DNA from: Thermoleophilia bacterium
GTDB lineage: Bacteria; Actinomycetota; Thermoleophilia; Gaiellales; Gaiellaceae
Assembly (NCBI GenBank): GCA_025927435.1
Contig: JAICLM010000016.1
Span: forward strand, 1-17,641
Length of the DNA stretch: 17,641 nt
Direction of reading: 5' to 3'
Positions 1 through 6,527 of this stretch are shown piece by piece (the stretch's first letter is position 1; every line of letters starts with the position of its first letter). The position numbers and the translations under genes were made by a program. Under the pieces are notes generated by a model, which searched no databases, was not told the origin of the DNA, and worked only from the letters and a program-made list of their open reading frames with translations.

Positions 1-162
1 GAGGGTGAGCGCGTAGGCGTCGACGATCCATTGCAGATCGGTGAAGGAGGTGCTCAACTCCCTGTCGATGTCCGGCAGGGCGACGTTGACTACCGTGATG
101 TCGAGGAGCAGCATGAAGACCGCCACGCACACCACGATCAAGACGCGCCATTTCCGCTCCAC
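1..162 (-). CDS. MFS drug exporter, DHA2 (EmrB/QacA-like) family, N-terminal fragment
   Basis: This is the first 54 codons of a gene that leaves the window at base 1. The peptide begins VERKWRVLIVV, runs straight into a hydrophobic first membrane segment, and contains LDITVVNVALPDI, the motif D1-type signature in TM1 of 14-TM DHA2 proton-driven multidrug exporters. It then reads LQWIVDAYALTL, the usual start of TM2. I chose GTG at 162 because it places only about six residues before TM1 and no other common start codon precedes it nearby in frame. There is no Shine-Dalgarno, but TAGTTT (175 to 170 on this strand) sits 7 nt upstream, which suits a leaderless mRNA. The gene is divergent from parA. 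Such exporters are often controlled by a TetR- or MarR-type repressor, and the inverted repeat at 242-261 is a candidate operator. The substrate cannot be told from this fragment. Confidence 0.85.
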   Translation of the reverse strand, partial: MERKWRVLIVVCVAVFMLLLDITVVNVALPDIDRELSTSFTDLQWIVDAYALTL

Positions 163-169
163 TGACAGG

Positions 170-175
170 AAACTA
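170..175 (-). promoter_or_regulatory. Candidate -10 element for the MFS gene (leaderless)
   Basis: On the minus strand the hexamer TAGTTT (TANNNT type) lies 7 nt before the GTG start of the exporter. Transcription would then begin at or next to the start codon. No convincing -35 is visible. Confidence 0.35.
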
Positions 176-241
176 ATCGAGAAGGAGTCGACTACGGCGC
201 TGCGAAAGGTCAGCAGGGATGGCGCTCACGCGGTTACTCAA

Positions 242-261
242 CCGTCCGCTTGCGCGGACGG
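242..261. repeat. Perfect inverted repeat, 8-bp arms, 4-nt spacer
   Basis: CCGTCCGC (242-249), TTGC (250-253), GCGGACGG (254-261). It lies in the 116-nt spacer between the divergent exporter and parA genes, so it cannot be the terminator of either. The size and symmetry fit a dimeric repressor operator (TetR-like), or a hairpin in the parA leader if transcription starts upstream of it. It does not resemble the parS consensus. Confidence 0.6.
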
Positions 262-278
262 CCGATAACGGTCCTTCG

Positions 279-1049
279 ATGCCCAGGGTGATCGCCTTCG
301 CGAATCAGAAGGGCGGCGTCGCGAAGACGACGACGACGCTCAACCTCGGCGTGGCGCTCGCGGAGCAGGGCCTGCGCGTGCTGCTCGTCGACCTCGACCC
401 GCAGGGCAACCTGACGATGTCGCAGGGCTGGAACCCCGACGAGATCGATCGCTCGATGTTCGACGTCCTGGTCCATCGGCTGCCGATCAGCGAGATCGTG
501 CGCTCGAACGAGCTCGACGTCGCCGTCTCCTCCATCGACCTCGCCGGTGCGGAGCTGGCCCTCGCCTCGATGATCGGGCGCGAGCGCGCGCTCGAGAAGG
601 CGCTGCTGCCGGTGCGTGAGAGCTACGACTTCGTCCTCATCGACACGCCGCCGTCGCTCGGTCTGCTGACGATCAACGCACTGGTCGCGGCCGACGGCGT
701 GATCGTCCCCGTCCAGTGCGAGTACCTCTCGCTGCGTGGGCTCGTCCAGCTGGAGAACACCCTGTCGATGATCCGCGAGAACCTCAACCCGAACGTCGGG
801 ATCCAGGGCATCCTCGCGACGATGTTCGACCGGCGGCTCCTTCATTCCCGCGAGGCCGTCGAGATCCTGAAGGAGAACTTCGGCGATCTCGTCCTCAACA
901 CGAAGATCCGCAAGACGGTGCGCTACGCCGAGGCGCCGGTGAAGGGGCAGTCGATCTTCAAGTACGACCCGAGCGGCGAGGCCGCCTCGATGTACCGTGA
1001 CCTGGCGAAGGAGGTGCTCGATGGCGCGTCGGCGCGCCAGCATGCGTGA
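279..1049 (+). CDS. ParA/Soj-type partitioning ATPase
   Basis: A 256-residue P-loop ATPase of the ParA/MinD family. The deviant Walker A box is KGGVAKTTT at residues 11-19, with signature Lys11 and Lys16. The A' motif is VDLDPQGN at 37-44, and Walker B is VLIDTPPS with Asp122. Length fits Soj-like ParA without an N-terminal DNA-binding extension. ParA proteins dimerise on ATP, bind DNA non-specifically and position chromosomes, plasmids or protein complexes. I chose ATG 279 because the protein then begins MPRVIAFANQKGG as in the family; an in-frame ATG at 219 would add 20 unconserved residues. No parB follows. Instead, ftsZ starts inside the last codons with a 29-nt overlap, implying translational coupling and a shared role in division-site or cargo positioning. 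It could be an orphan ParA rather than the chromosomal one. Confidence 0.93.
   Translation: MPRVIAFANQKGGVAKTTTTLNLGVALAEQGLRVLLVDLDPQGNLTMSQGWNPDEIDRSMFDVLVHRLPISEIVRSNELDVAVSSIDLAGAELALASMIGRERALEKALLPVRESYDFVLIDTPPSLGLLTINALVAADGVIVPVQCEYLSLRGLVQLENTLSMIRENLNPNVGIQGILATMFDRRLLHSREAVEILKENFGDLVLNTKIRKTVRYAEAPVKGQSIFKYDPSGEAASMYRDLAKEVLDGASARQHA
1008..1014 (+). promoter_or_regulatory. Strong Shine-Dalgarno that fixes the ftsZ start
   Basis: AAGGAGG lies inside the parA coding sequence, 6 nt before ATG 1021. The other in-frame ATG at 1042 has no comparable site. This decides for the 1021 start and a 29-nt overlap with parA. Confidence 0.7.
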
Positions 1050-2466
1050 AGGCCCGCTAGCGGAGCTGTTCCGGGCGACCGAGGCTGCGCAGAAGCAGGC
1101 GGAGAGCGGCGCGACCGAGCCTCCGCCCGAGGACGCAGCCGCCGCCGCTCCGGAAGCGCCGGCCGAGCCGGACGAGCGGACGGTCGAGCACGTCCCGAGC
1201 TGGGAGGAGACCGGGGTCGAGACCCCGACGCCGCCCACGCCTACGCCCGACCCGCAGCCGGGTCCGCCGCTCCCCGACCCGCAGCCGCCGGCTCCGACCC
1301 CGGGTCCCGAACCGCTGCCGCCGTCCGAGCCCGAGCTGCATCCCGAGAACCTGCCGCCGGTCTCGCGCTACCTCGAACCCCTGCCGGAGTCGCCTCCGCG
1401 GCTGCACCGGACCGGCGCCGAGACAGGCGCTTATCTCGCCGTGATCAAGGTCGTCGGCGTCGGCGGCGCCGGCCTCAACGCCGTGAACCGGATGATCGAC
1501 GCCGGCATCAGCCAGGTCGAGTTCATCGCCGTCAACACCGACATCCAGCAGCTGCGGACGAGCGACGCTCCCGTCAAGATCCACATCGGGCGCGAGCTCA
1601 CGCAGGGTCTCGGCTCCGGCGCCGACCCCGACGTCGGGCGTCGCGCCGCCGACGAGGCGTACGACGAGCTGAAGCAGGAGCTGCGCGGGTCCGACATGGT
1701 CTTCGTCGCCGCCGGCGAGGGTGGCGGCACCGGCTCTGGCGCGGCCCCGATCGTCGCGCGGATCGCGCGCGAGGTCGGCGCGCTCACGGTCGGCATCGTC
1801 ACCACCCCGTTCAAGTTCGAGGGGACGAAACGACGCAGCCAGGCGGAGCAGGGGATCGTCGAGCTCCGCAACGCCTGCGACACGACGATCGTGATCCCGA
1901 ACGACCGGCTGCTCGAGGTGCTCGAGCGCTCCACCTCCATGCTCGACGCGTTCAAGGTCGCCGACGACGTCCTCCGCCAGGGCGTCCAGGGAATCTGCGA
2001 CCTGATCACGATGCCCGGCCTGATCAATCTCGACTTCGCCGACGTGCGCACCATCATGTCCGACTCGGACACGGCCCTCATGGGCATCGGCTTCTCGTCC
2101 TCGACCGGCGACGGGCGGGCGAAGGAGGCGGCCGAGCGGGCTCTGCGCTCGCCGCTGATCGACGCGGAGATCACGGGCGCGCGGGGCATCCTGCTCTCGA
2201 TCGCGGGAGGCGACGACCTCACGCTCGTCGAGGTGAACGACGCCGCCGAGGTGATCCGCGGCGCCGCGACCGACGACACGAACATCATCTTCGGCGCGAC
2301 GGTCGACGACCGCCTCAACGGCCAGGTCTGGGTGACGGTGGTCGCCACCGGCTTCGGCGGCCGTGGCCGCCGCCCGCGCGGCGACTTCGGCGCGCCGCCG
2401 GCCGAGCAGCGACGCCCGACGGGCGAGGGCGGCGACCTCGACGTGCCGTCCTTCCTCAAGAGCTGA
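1021..2466 (+). CDS. ftsZ: FtsZ cell-division tubulin homologue with long proline-rich N-terminal extension
   Basis: A 481-residue protein. Residues 1-136 are an extension: a short basic start, a probable helix at about 10-28 (GPLAELFRATEAAQKQ), then a Glu/Pro/Ala-rich tract dominated by PTP, DPQP and PEP repeats, probably disordered. The FtsZ core starts near residue 137 (IKVVGVGGAGLNAVNRM). The tubulin signature is GGGTGSG at 234-240, in context AGEGGGTGSGAAP rather than the common AGMGGGTGTGAAP. The T7 synergy loop NLDFADVR is at 336-343 with catalytic-type Asp338 and Asp341. The core ends around 447, only about 25 residues of linker follow, and the protein ends DLDVPSFLKS, a good FtsZ C-terminal peptide for FtsA/SepF/ZipA-type partners. 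GTP-dependent polymerisation should be intact. It overlaps parA by 29 nt and is not in a dcw cluster within this window. It could be the housekeeping FtsZ or a second copy. Confidence 0.95.
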   Translation: MARRRASMREGPLAELFRATEAAQKQAESGATEPPPEDAAAAAPEAPAEPDERTVEHVPSWEETGVETPTPPTPTPDPQPGPPLPDPQPPAPTPGPEPLPPSEPELHPENLPPVSRYLEPLPESPPRLHRTGAETGAYLAVIKVVGVGGAGLNAVNRMIDAGISQVEFIAVNTDIQQLRTSDAPVKIHIGRELTQGLGSGADPDVGRRAADEAYDELKQELRGSDMVFVAAGEGGGTGSGAAPIVARIAREVGALTVGIVTTPFKFEGTKRRSQAEQGIVELRNACDTTIVIPNDRLLEVLERSTSMLDAFKVADDVLRQGVQGICDLITMPGLINLDFADVRTIMSDSDTALMGIGFSSSTGDGRAKEAAERALRSPLIDAEITGARGILLSIAGGDDLTLVEVNDAAEVIRGAATDDTNIIFGATVDDRLNGQVWVTVVATGFGGRGRRPRGDFGAPPAEQRRPTGEGGDLDVPSFLKS

Positions 2467-2479
2467 CGCGGCCGCGGCG

Positions 2480-2971
2480 GTGGATCCGTACCTCGCCATC
2501 GCCTCGAAGCGCGACGAGCGCGCGTACGCCGAGACGCCGGTTCCCACCGAGGTGCGCGATCGCATCCTCGACGCCGGCCGGCTCACGGGAAGCTCGAAGA
2601 ACCGGCAACGGTGGGAGTTCGTCGTGATTTCCGGCCCGGCCAGAGATCGCCTGGCGGAGGCGGTCTACGCGCCCGAGAACGTCGGCTCGGCGGCGCTCGT
2701 AGTGGCGATCGTCGGCGAGGCGGGCGCCTTCGACACCGGCCGCTGCGCGCAGAACATGATGCTCGGGGCCTGGGGCGACGGTGTCGTCTCGTGCCCGAAC
2801 GGGATCCGCGATGCCGATGCCGCGGCGGAGATCTGCGGCGGCGAGGTGCGCGCGATCCTGTCCTTCGGCTACCCGGCGCGGCCCCGAGACCCTGCGAGCC
2901 GCAGCGCGGAGGAGTGGTCGGCGAGGGCCAACCGGAAACCGCTTTCCGAATTGGTGCGCGAGGTCGGGTAG
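2480..2971 (+). CDS. Short nitroreductase-family flavoprotein
   Basis: 163 residues from GTG 2480, 13 nt after the ftsZ stop, so probably co-transcribed. The N-terminal SSKNRQRWEFVVI matches the FMN-contacting segment of nitroreductases (S..N.QPW.F.V). The later FDTGRCAQNMMLGAWGDGV matches the conserved D.G.A.QN..LAA...G motif. RAILSFGYPARP is the usual terminal beta strand with GYP. The family reduces nitro, quinone or other acceptors with FMN or F420-type cofactors. At 163 residues it is shorter than the typical 190-220 and lacks the central helical insertion. The start is uncertain because no good ribosome site is visible and the frame is open upstream into ftsZ. The last 103 nt overlap the opposing membrane-protein gene. 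Substrate unknown. Confidence 0.82.
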   Translation: MDPYLAIASKRDERAYAETPVPTEVRDRILDAGRLTGSSKNRQRWEFVVISGPARDRLAEAVYAPENVGSAALVVAIVGEAGAFDTGRCAQNMMLGAWGDGVVSCPNGIRDADAAAEICGGEVRAILSFGYPARPRDPASRSAEEWSARANRKPLSELVREVG

Positions 2972-4617
2972 CCGGCGCGGCACCGCGGTCTGGTGTCGGC
3001 AAACGCATCGAATAGGCTCGTCGCGTCGACGTGGAATGCGATGCGCACCGTCGCCGCCGCGCGGGTCTGCAGCCGCACCAGGCCGTCGGGCGCACGCTCG
3101 AGGCACCCGGTGGAGGCGTGCCAGTACGGCGACCAGCGCACTGCGACCCGATAGGTGCCACCGCGCGAGACGCTGAGGCGAAGCCGTGACTCGTGGAGTG
3201 CGAGCACCGAGGGACGGCCCGGGCCCGTGACGATCGGCTGCGGCTGCGGCACGGCGTAGATCGAGACGTTCCGACCGACGAAGACCTCCCGCAGCCCGGC
3301 CCGTCCGCTTCGGACGAGTCTCGCCTCCTGTTTCGAGCTGTGATCCGGCGGCGCGTCCGTGAGCACGACGTACGCGACGCCCAGTCGGCGGAGCCAGGCC
3401 ACGTACTCCGCCGTCGTGAACCGCCGGTAGAGGAGCGCCGCCACGGGGTGGTCGTCCTGGCGGAACCAGCCGCGCACGAGCGGGATGTCCGCCCGGGCGA
3501 GATACAGCGCTGGCCAATGGTCGACCGTGTCCACCGCCTCCACGCGGTACCCCGTGCGCAGATGCGTTCGCAGGTAGGACACGGGAGCGGGCCACACTCT
3601 CGGATTCGCGGAGCGGTCGGCCACGCTGCTCGTCCAGCTGGTCACCAGGGGGAAGACGTTCCAGGCGGCCGCGAGCGCGACCGCCGCGAGCACGGGCGGC
3701 AGCGGGCGCCAGCGCCGCAGCGCGGCCACGAGCAGCGCGAGCGGCAGGGCGAGGAGCCGCATGCGCGCGATGTTGTGGCCGAGCCCGGTCGGGATCACGT
3801 AGATCAGCACGACGGCCAGCAGGTAGACGACGAGAACGCCACGCAGGCCTCGCGCACGCTCGAGGCGCCACGTGAGTGCGAGCAATCCCAGGCAGAACGC
3901 GGCGGCCTGGACCGCCTCCCCGGCGGGGAAGGCCATGTTGCCCACCGGGAACAGGTGCAACGTGACCAGCTCGGCCACCGTCGCGACCGCAACCGCAACC
4001 GCCGGCACCGCTGCGGCGCCGAGCGGCAGCGCCGGGCTGCGTCCCAGTGCACTGCCCACCAGGACCACCGCGAGCATGACGAACGCCACGGGGCTCGCGG
4101 CGAGCACGAGGATGATCAGCACCGCTCCGGTCCAGCGCCGGCCGGCCTGGAGGGCGAGCAGGCAGGGCAGTGCGAGCGCGACGCCGAGCATGAGCGGCAG
4201 TTCGCCCGTGAGGATCACGCCCGGCCAGACGAGCGCGAACGAGCGGCCCGCCCAGAGCGCGGACACGCCCCATTCCCGCTCGAGCAGGCGGGCGAATGAG
4301 CCGGCAGCCACGGCGACCGTGAGCACGGAGAGCAGCGCAATGCCGAGCAGCGCGGCGAGCGGGTAGTAGAGGACGCTGTAGCCCACGAAGGCGTAGCGGC
4401 CCGCGTACCAGAAGTTGTCCCAGAGCGTGAAGCCGTGCAGGAGGAAGAGCCTCCGCTGGTACTCGTGCGCCGCCAGGTCGCCGCCCGGCGGGCCGAGCCA
4501 GACGAGGAGCAATGCGGCCGTCGCGGCCAGGCCTGCGCAGAGCGCGGCCTCGGGCACGACCGGCAGCTTCAGCCGCCAGGGCGCACGTTCGTCGGCCGCG
4601 AACGAGACGTCCCCCAT
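2869..4617 (-). CDS. Polytopic membrane protein, PTPS-related / GT-C glycosyltransferase-like
   Basis: 582 residues. Roughly ten hydrophobic segments lie between residues 20 and 325, followed by a soluble C-terminal half with beta-rich sequence. After the first membrane segment comes GGDLAAHEYQRR (Asp47, His51), then LWDNFWYAGRYAFVGYSVLYYP. This Asp/His loop plus W..W..G pattern resembles the PF10131 membrane domain (6-pyruvoyl-tetrahydropterin-synthase-related) and GT-C lipid-linked sugar transferases, which use an acidic residue in the first outside loop. A role in cell-envelope glycan assembly is inferred; the donor is unknown. ATG 4617 is 24 nt from the divergent GGT-like gene and appears to use the other half of the palindromic -10 at 4626-4635. 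Its C-terminal 34 codons run antisense into the nitroreductase gene, so the tail may be a late extension. Confidence 0.75.
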   Translation of the reverse strand: MGDVSFAADERAPWRLKLPVVPEAALCAGLAATAALLLVWLGPPGGDLAAHEYQRRLFLLHGFTLWDNFWYAGRYAFVGYSVLYYPLAALLGIALLSVLTVAVAAGSFARLLEREWGVSALWAGRSFALVWPGVILTGELPLMLGVALALPCLLALQAGRRWTGAVLIILVLAASPVAFVMLAVVLVGSALGRSPALPLGAAAVPAVAVAVATVAELVTLHLFPVGNMAFPAGEAVQAAAFCLGLLALTWRLERARGLRGVLVVYLLAVVLIYVIPTGLGHNIARMRLLALPLALLVAALRRWRPLPPVLAAVALAAAWNVFPLVTSWTSSVADRSANPRVWPAPVSYLRTHLRTGYRVEAVDTVDHWPALYLARADIPLVRGWFRQDDHPVAALLYRRFTTAEYVAWLRRLGVAYVVLTDAPPDHSSKQEARLVRSGRAGLREVFVGRNVSIYAVPQPQPIVTGPGRPSVLALHESRLRLSVSRGGTYRVAVRWSPYWHASTGCLERAPDGLVRLQTRAAATVRIAFHVDATSLFDAFADTRPRCRAGYPTSRTNSESGFRLALADHSSALRLAGSRGRAG

Positions 4618-4625
4618 GTCCGCAA

Positions 4626-4635
4626 AGCGTACGCT
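4626..4635. promoter_or_regulatory. Palindromic bidirectional -10 element
   Basis: AGCGTACGCT is a perfect 10-bp palindrome in the 24-nt spacer between divergent starts at 4617 (-) and 4642 (+). Read on the plus strand it gives TACGCT (4630-4635), 6 nt before ATG 4642. Read on the minus strand it gives TACGCT (4631 to 4626), 8 nt before ATG 4617. Both are TANNNT -10 types at leaderless spacing and share the central TA. No -35 is obvious on either side. Confidence 0.5.
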
Positions 4636-4641
4636 CGGGAG

Positions 4642-6021
4642 ATGCGGGGCGCGTTAGCAGCCGGTCATCCGCTCACGGCCGGGGCCGGAGCCGACGTTCT
4701 GCGCGCCGGCGGCAACGCCGTTGACGCCTGCGTCGCGGCTGCGGCCGTCTCCTGGGTCTGCGAGAGCCCCCTGACCGGCCCGGGCGGAGGCGGATTCCTC
4801 CTCGTCCACACCGCGCCGGACTCGCGCACGAGGCTGCTCGACTTCTTCGTCTCGGTGCCGGAGCGGACGGCGTCGCCGGGTGACCTCGTCGGCGTCGTCG
4901 TCGACTACGGCGACTCGCAGCAGACCTTCTACACCGGTCCGATGTCCGTGGCGGTGCCGGGGGCCGCCCTCGGGGTCTGGGAGGCTCATCGCCGCTGGGG
5001 GACCATGCGGTGGGCGGAGCTGCTCGCTCCCGCGGTGAGCCTGGCCCGCGGCGGGGTCGTTCTCAACGAGATCCAGGCGTTTCTCCATCGCATCCTCGAC
5101 CCGCTGCTGCGGTACTCCCCCGAGGGCGACGCGCTGTACGGCCCAGGGCGCATGCTGTTGGAGGGGGAACGGTTCGCCATGCCGGAGCTGGCCGACACCC
5201 TGGAGCAGATTGCGGCCGAGGGCGCCGGCTGCCTGTACCGGGGCGAGCTGGCGGAGCGGATCGCGGCGCACGTGCCACTGACGCTCGACGACCTTGCCCG
5301 CTACGAGGTGGTCGAGCGCGAGCCGCTCGCCGTGCCGTACCGCGGCGACGAAATCCGCACCAACCCGCCGCCGGCGAGCGGCGGCCGGCTCCTCGCGGCC
5401 GGGCTCGAGGCGCTCGGGGACGCGGAGCCGACGCCGCCGGCCGTCATCCGGGCGATGGAGGCGCAGGATGCGCTGCGGACACAGGCGCTCGGCGGCACCA
5501 CGCACATCAGCGCGGTCGACGGCAACGGCGGTGCCGCGTCGCTCTCGTGCTCGATGGGCTCGTCCGGCGGCATCGTCGTGCCGGGCACCGGCCTCCAGCT
5601 CAACAACATGCTCGGTGAGACGCATCTGGTCGGCGCATTGAGGCCCGGGGAGCGGCTGATGTCGATGATGGCTCCGTCGCTCCTCCTGCGTGACGGCACG
5701 CCCAGGCTCGTGGTCGGCTCGGCCGGGAGCAGCAGGCTCGCCGGGGCGATCCTTCAGGTCGTGGTGAACGTCGGTGCGCGGGGGCTCGGCGTCGCCGAGG
5801 CGGTCGAGGCCCCCCGGCTCCACTTCGAGAACGGCGTCGCGCACTGCGAGGACCCCGCCGCGGCGGACGAGCTCGAGGCGGCGGGCCGTCCCGTCGTCCG
5901 CTGGCGGGCGCGCAACCTCTTCTTCGGCGGCGTCTCGGCCGTCGAGATCCGGGACGACGGGTCGGTCGCGGGAGCCGGCGACCCGCGCAGGGGCGGCGCT
6001 GCGGTAGTTGTGGAGGAATGA
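4642..6021 (+). CDS. Gamma-glutamyltransferase-like Ntn hydrolase (variant substrate pocket)
   Basis: 459 residues from ATG 4642, with no signal peptide, so probably cytoplasmic. The N-terminus GADVLRAGGNAVDACVAAA and PGGGGFLLVH are classic GGT motifs. The self-processing and catalytic site is GG-TTHISAVD, with nucleophile Thr286; cleavage before it would give about 285- and 174-residue subunits. The large subunit is shorter than the roughly 365 residues in E. coli. LNNMLGET, MSMMAPSLLLRDG and VVGSAGSSRLAGAI correspond to later conserved blocks. The Arg of the usual DFRE..P block is replaced (LLDFFVSVPERTASP), the Asp of LNN.MDD is absent, and one of the paired Ser is Met. The fold and nucleophile are therefore kept, but gamma-glutamyl recognition is doubtful; a different amide substrate is possible. 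The stop overlaps the GNAT start (ATGA), indicating coupling. Confidence 0.85.
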   Translation: MRGALAAGHPLTAGAGADVLRAGGNAVDACVAAAAVSWVCESPLTGPGGGGFLLVHTAPDSRTRLLDFFVSVPERTASPGDLVGVVVDYGDSQQTFYTGPMSVAVPGAALGVWEAHRRWGTMRWAELLAPAVSLARGGVVLNEIQAFLHRILDPLLRYSPEGDALYGPGRMLLEGERFAMPELADTLEQIAAEGAGCLYRGELAERIAAHVPLTLDDLARYEVVEREPLAVPYRGDEIRTNPPPASGGRLLAAGLEALGDAEPTPPAVIRAMEAQDALRTQALGGTTHISAVDGNGGAASLSCSMGSSGGIVVPGTGLQLNNMLGETHLVGALRPGERLMSMMAPSLLLRDGTPRLVVGSAGSSRLAGAILQVVVNVGARGLGVAEAVEAPRLHFENGVAHCEDPAAADELEAAGRPVVRWRARNLFFGGVSAVEIRDDGSVAGAGDPRRGGAAVVVEE

Positions 6022-6527
6022 GCTTCCGGATCCGGAACGCCGATCCCTCGGACGCCCAGCAGCTGACCCGCCTCGCAGACGCGGTGAGCGCCGAGCCGGA
6101 GGCCTGGCTGATCAGCGTCGCGGGAGAGTGGCGGAGCGCGGGGGACGAGCGGCGCTTCCTCAAGGCGGTGCGTCGCTATCCGCATGCCTCGGTCCTCGTG
6201 GCCGAGCGCGACGACGGGACGCTCGTCGGTCGCCTCTCGGTCGGGCGCGATCCGCACCCCGCGAGCACCCATGTCGCCGACGTCGGCCTGATGGTTGCGC
6301 TCGACGCGCGCCGGCAGGGAGTGGGAACGGCGCTCCTGGAGGCAGCCGTGGCGTGGGCGCGCGAGGCCGGCGTGCGCAAGCTCGAGCTCCACGTCTTTCC
6401 GTGGAACGAGGCCGCGATCGCGCTCTACGAAACGTTCGGCTTCGAGCGCGAGGGCTATCGCAAGCGGCACTACCGCCGCGGCGGCGAGTTCGTCGACGCG
6501 ATCCTGATGGCCTACGAGATCGAATAA
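6018..6527 (+). CDS. GNAT-family N-acetyltransferase
   Basis: 169 residues. MSFRIRNADPSDAQQLTRLAD is the usual opening strand and helix of GNAT enzymes. The acetyl-CoA pyrophosphate loop RRQGVG is at 98-103 after the beta strand ADVGLMVAL. N130, Y137 and the ALYETFGFEREGYRKR block form the C-terminal motif typical of the RimI/RimJ-like and small-molecule acetyltransferases. ATG 6018 overlaps the stop of the preceding gene by 4 nt and has GGAGGA directly upstream, so it is translationally coupled to the GGT-like enzyme. This suggests that the two act on related amine or amide compounds, though that is inference. The 3' end overlaps the opposing OsmC-like gene by 16 nt. Substrate cannot be named. 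Confidence 0.9.
   Translation: MSFRIRNADPSDAQQLTRLADAVSAEPEAWLISVAGEWRSAGDERRFLKAVRRYPHASVLVAERDDGTLVGRLSVGRDPHPASTHVADVGLMVALDARRQGVGTALLEAAVAWAREAGVRKLELHVFPWNEAAIALYETFGFEREGYRKRHYRRGGEFVDAILMAYEIE

Noticed and set aside
242..261. Inverted repeat considered as a parS site for ParA
   Set aside because: It does not resemble the TGTTTCACGTGAAACA consensus and there is no ParB here.
234..1238. Long minus-strand open frame antisense to parA
   Set aside because: Arg- and Asp-rich low-information translation, with no family motifs. It is the usual antisense shadow of a GC-rich gene.
1201..1330. Pro-rich repeats in ftsZ considered as a DNA repeat array
   Set aside because: The repetition is at the protein level (PTP, DPQP) with varied codons. 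It is low-complexity coding sequence rather than a CRISPR or tandem DNA repeat.
1057..2586. Long minus-strand open frame antisense to ftsZ
   Set aside because: The translation is Arg/Asp/Val/Glu-rich with no motif, while the plus strand encodes clear FtsZ.
3193..4299. Plus-strand open frame over the large membrane-protein gene
   Set aside because: The product is very His/Arg/Glu/Gln-rich, typical of antisense reading. The minus strand gives a coherent membrane protein.
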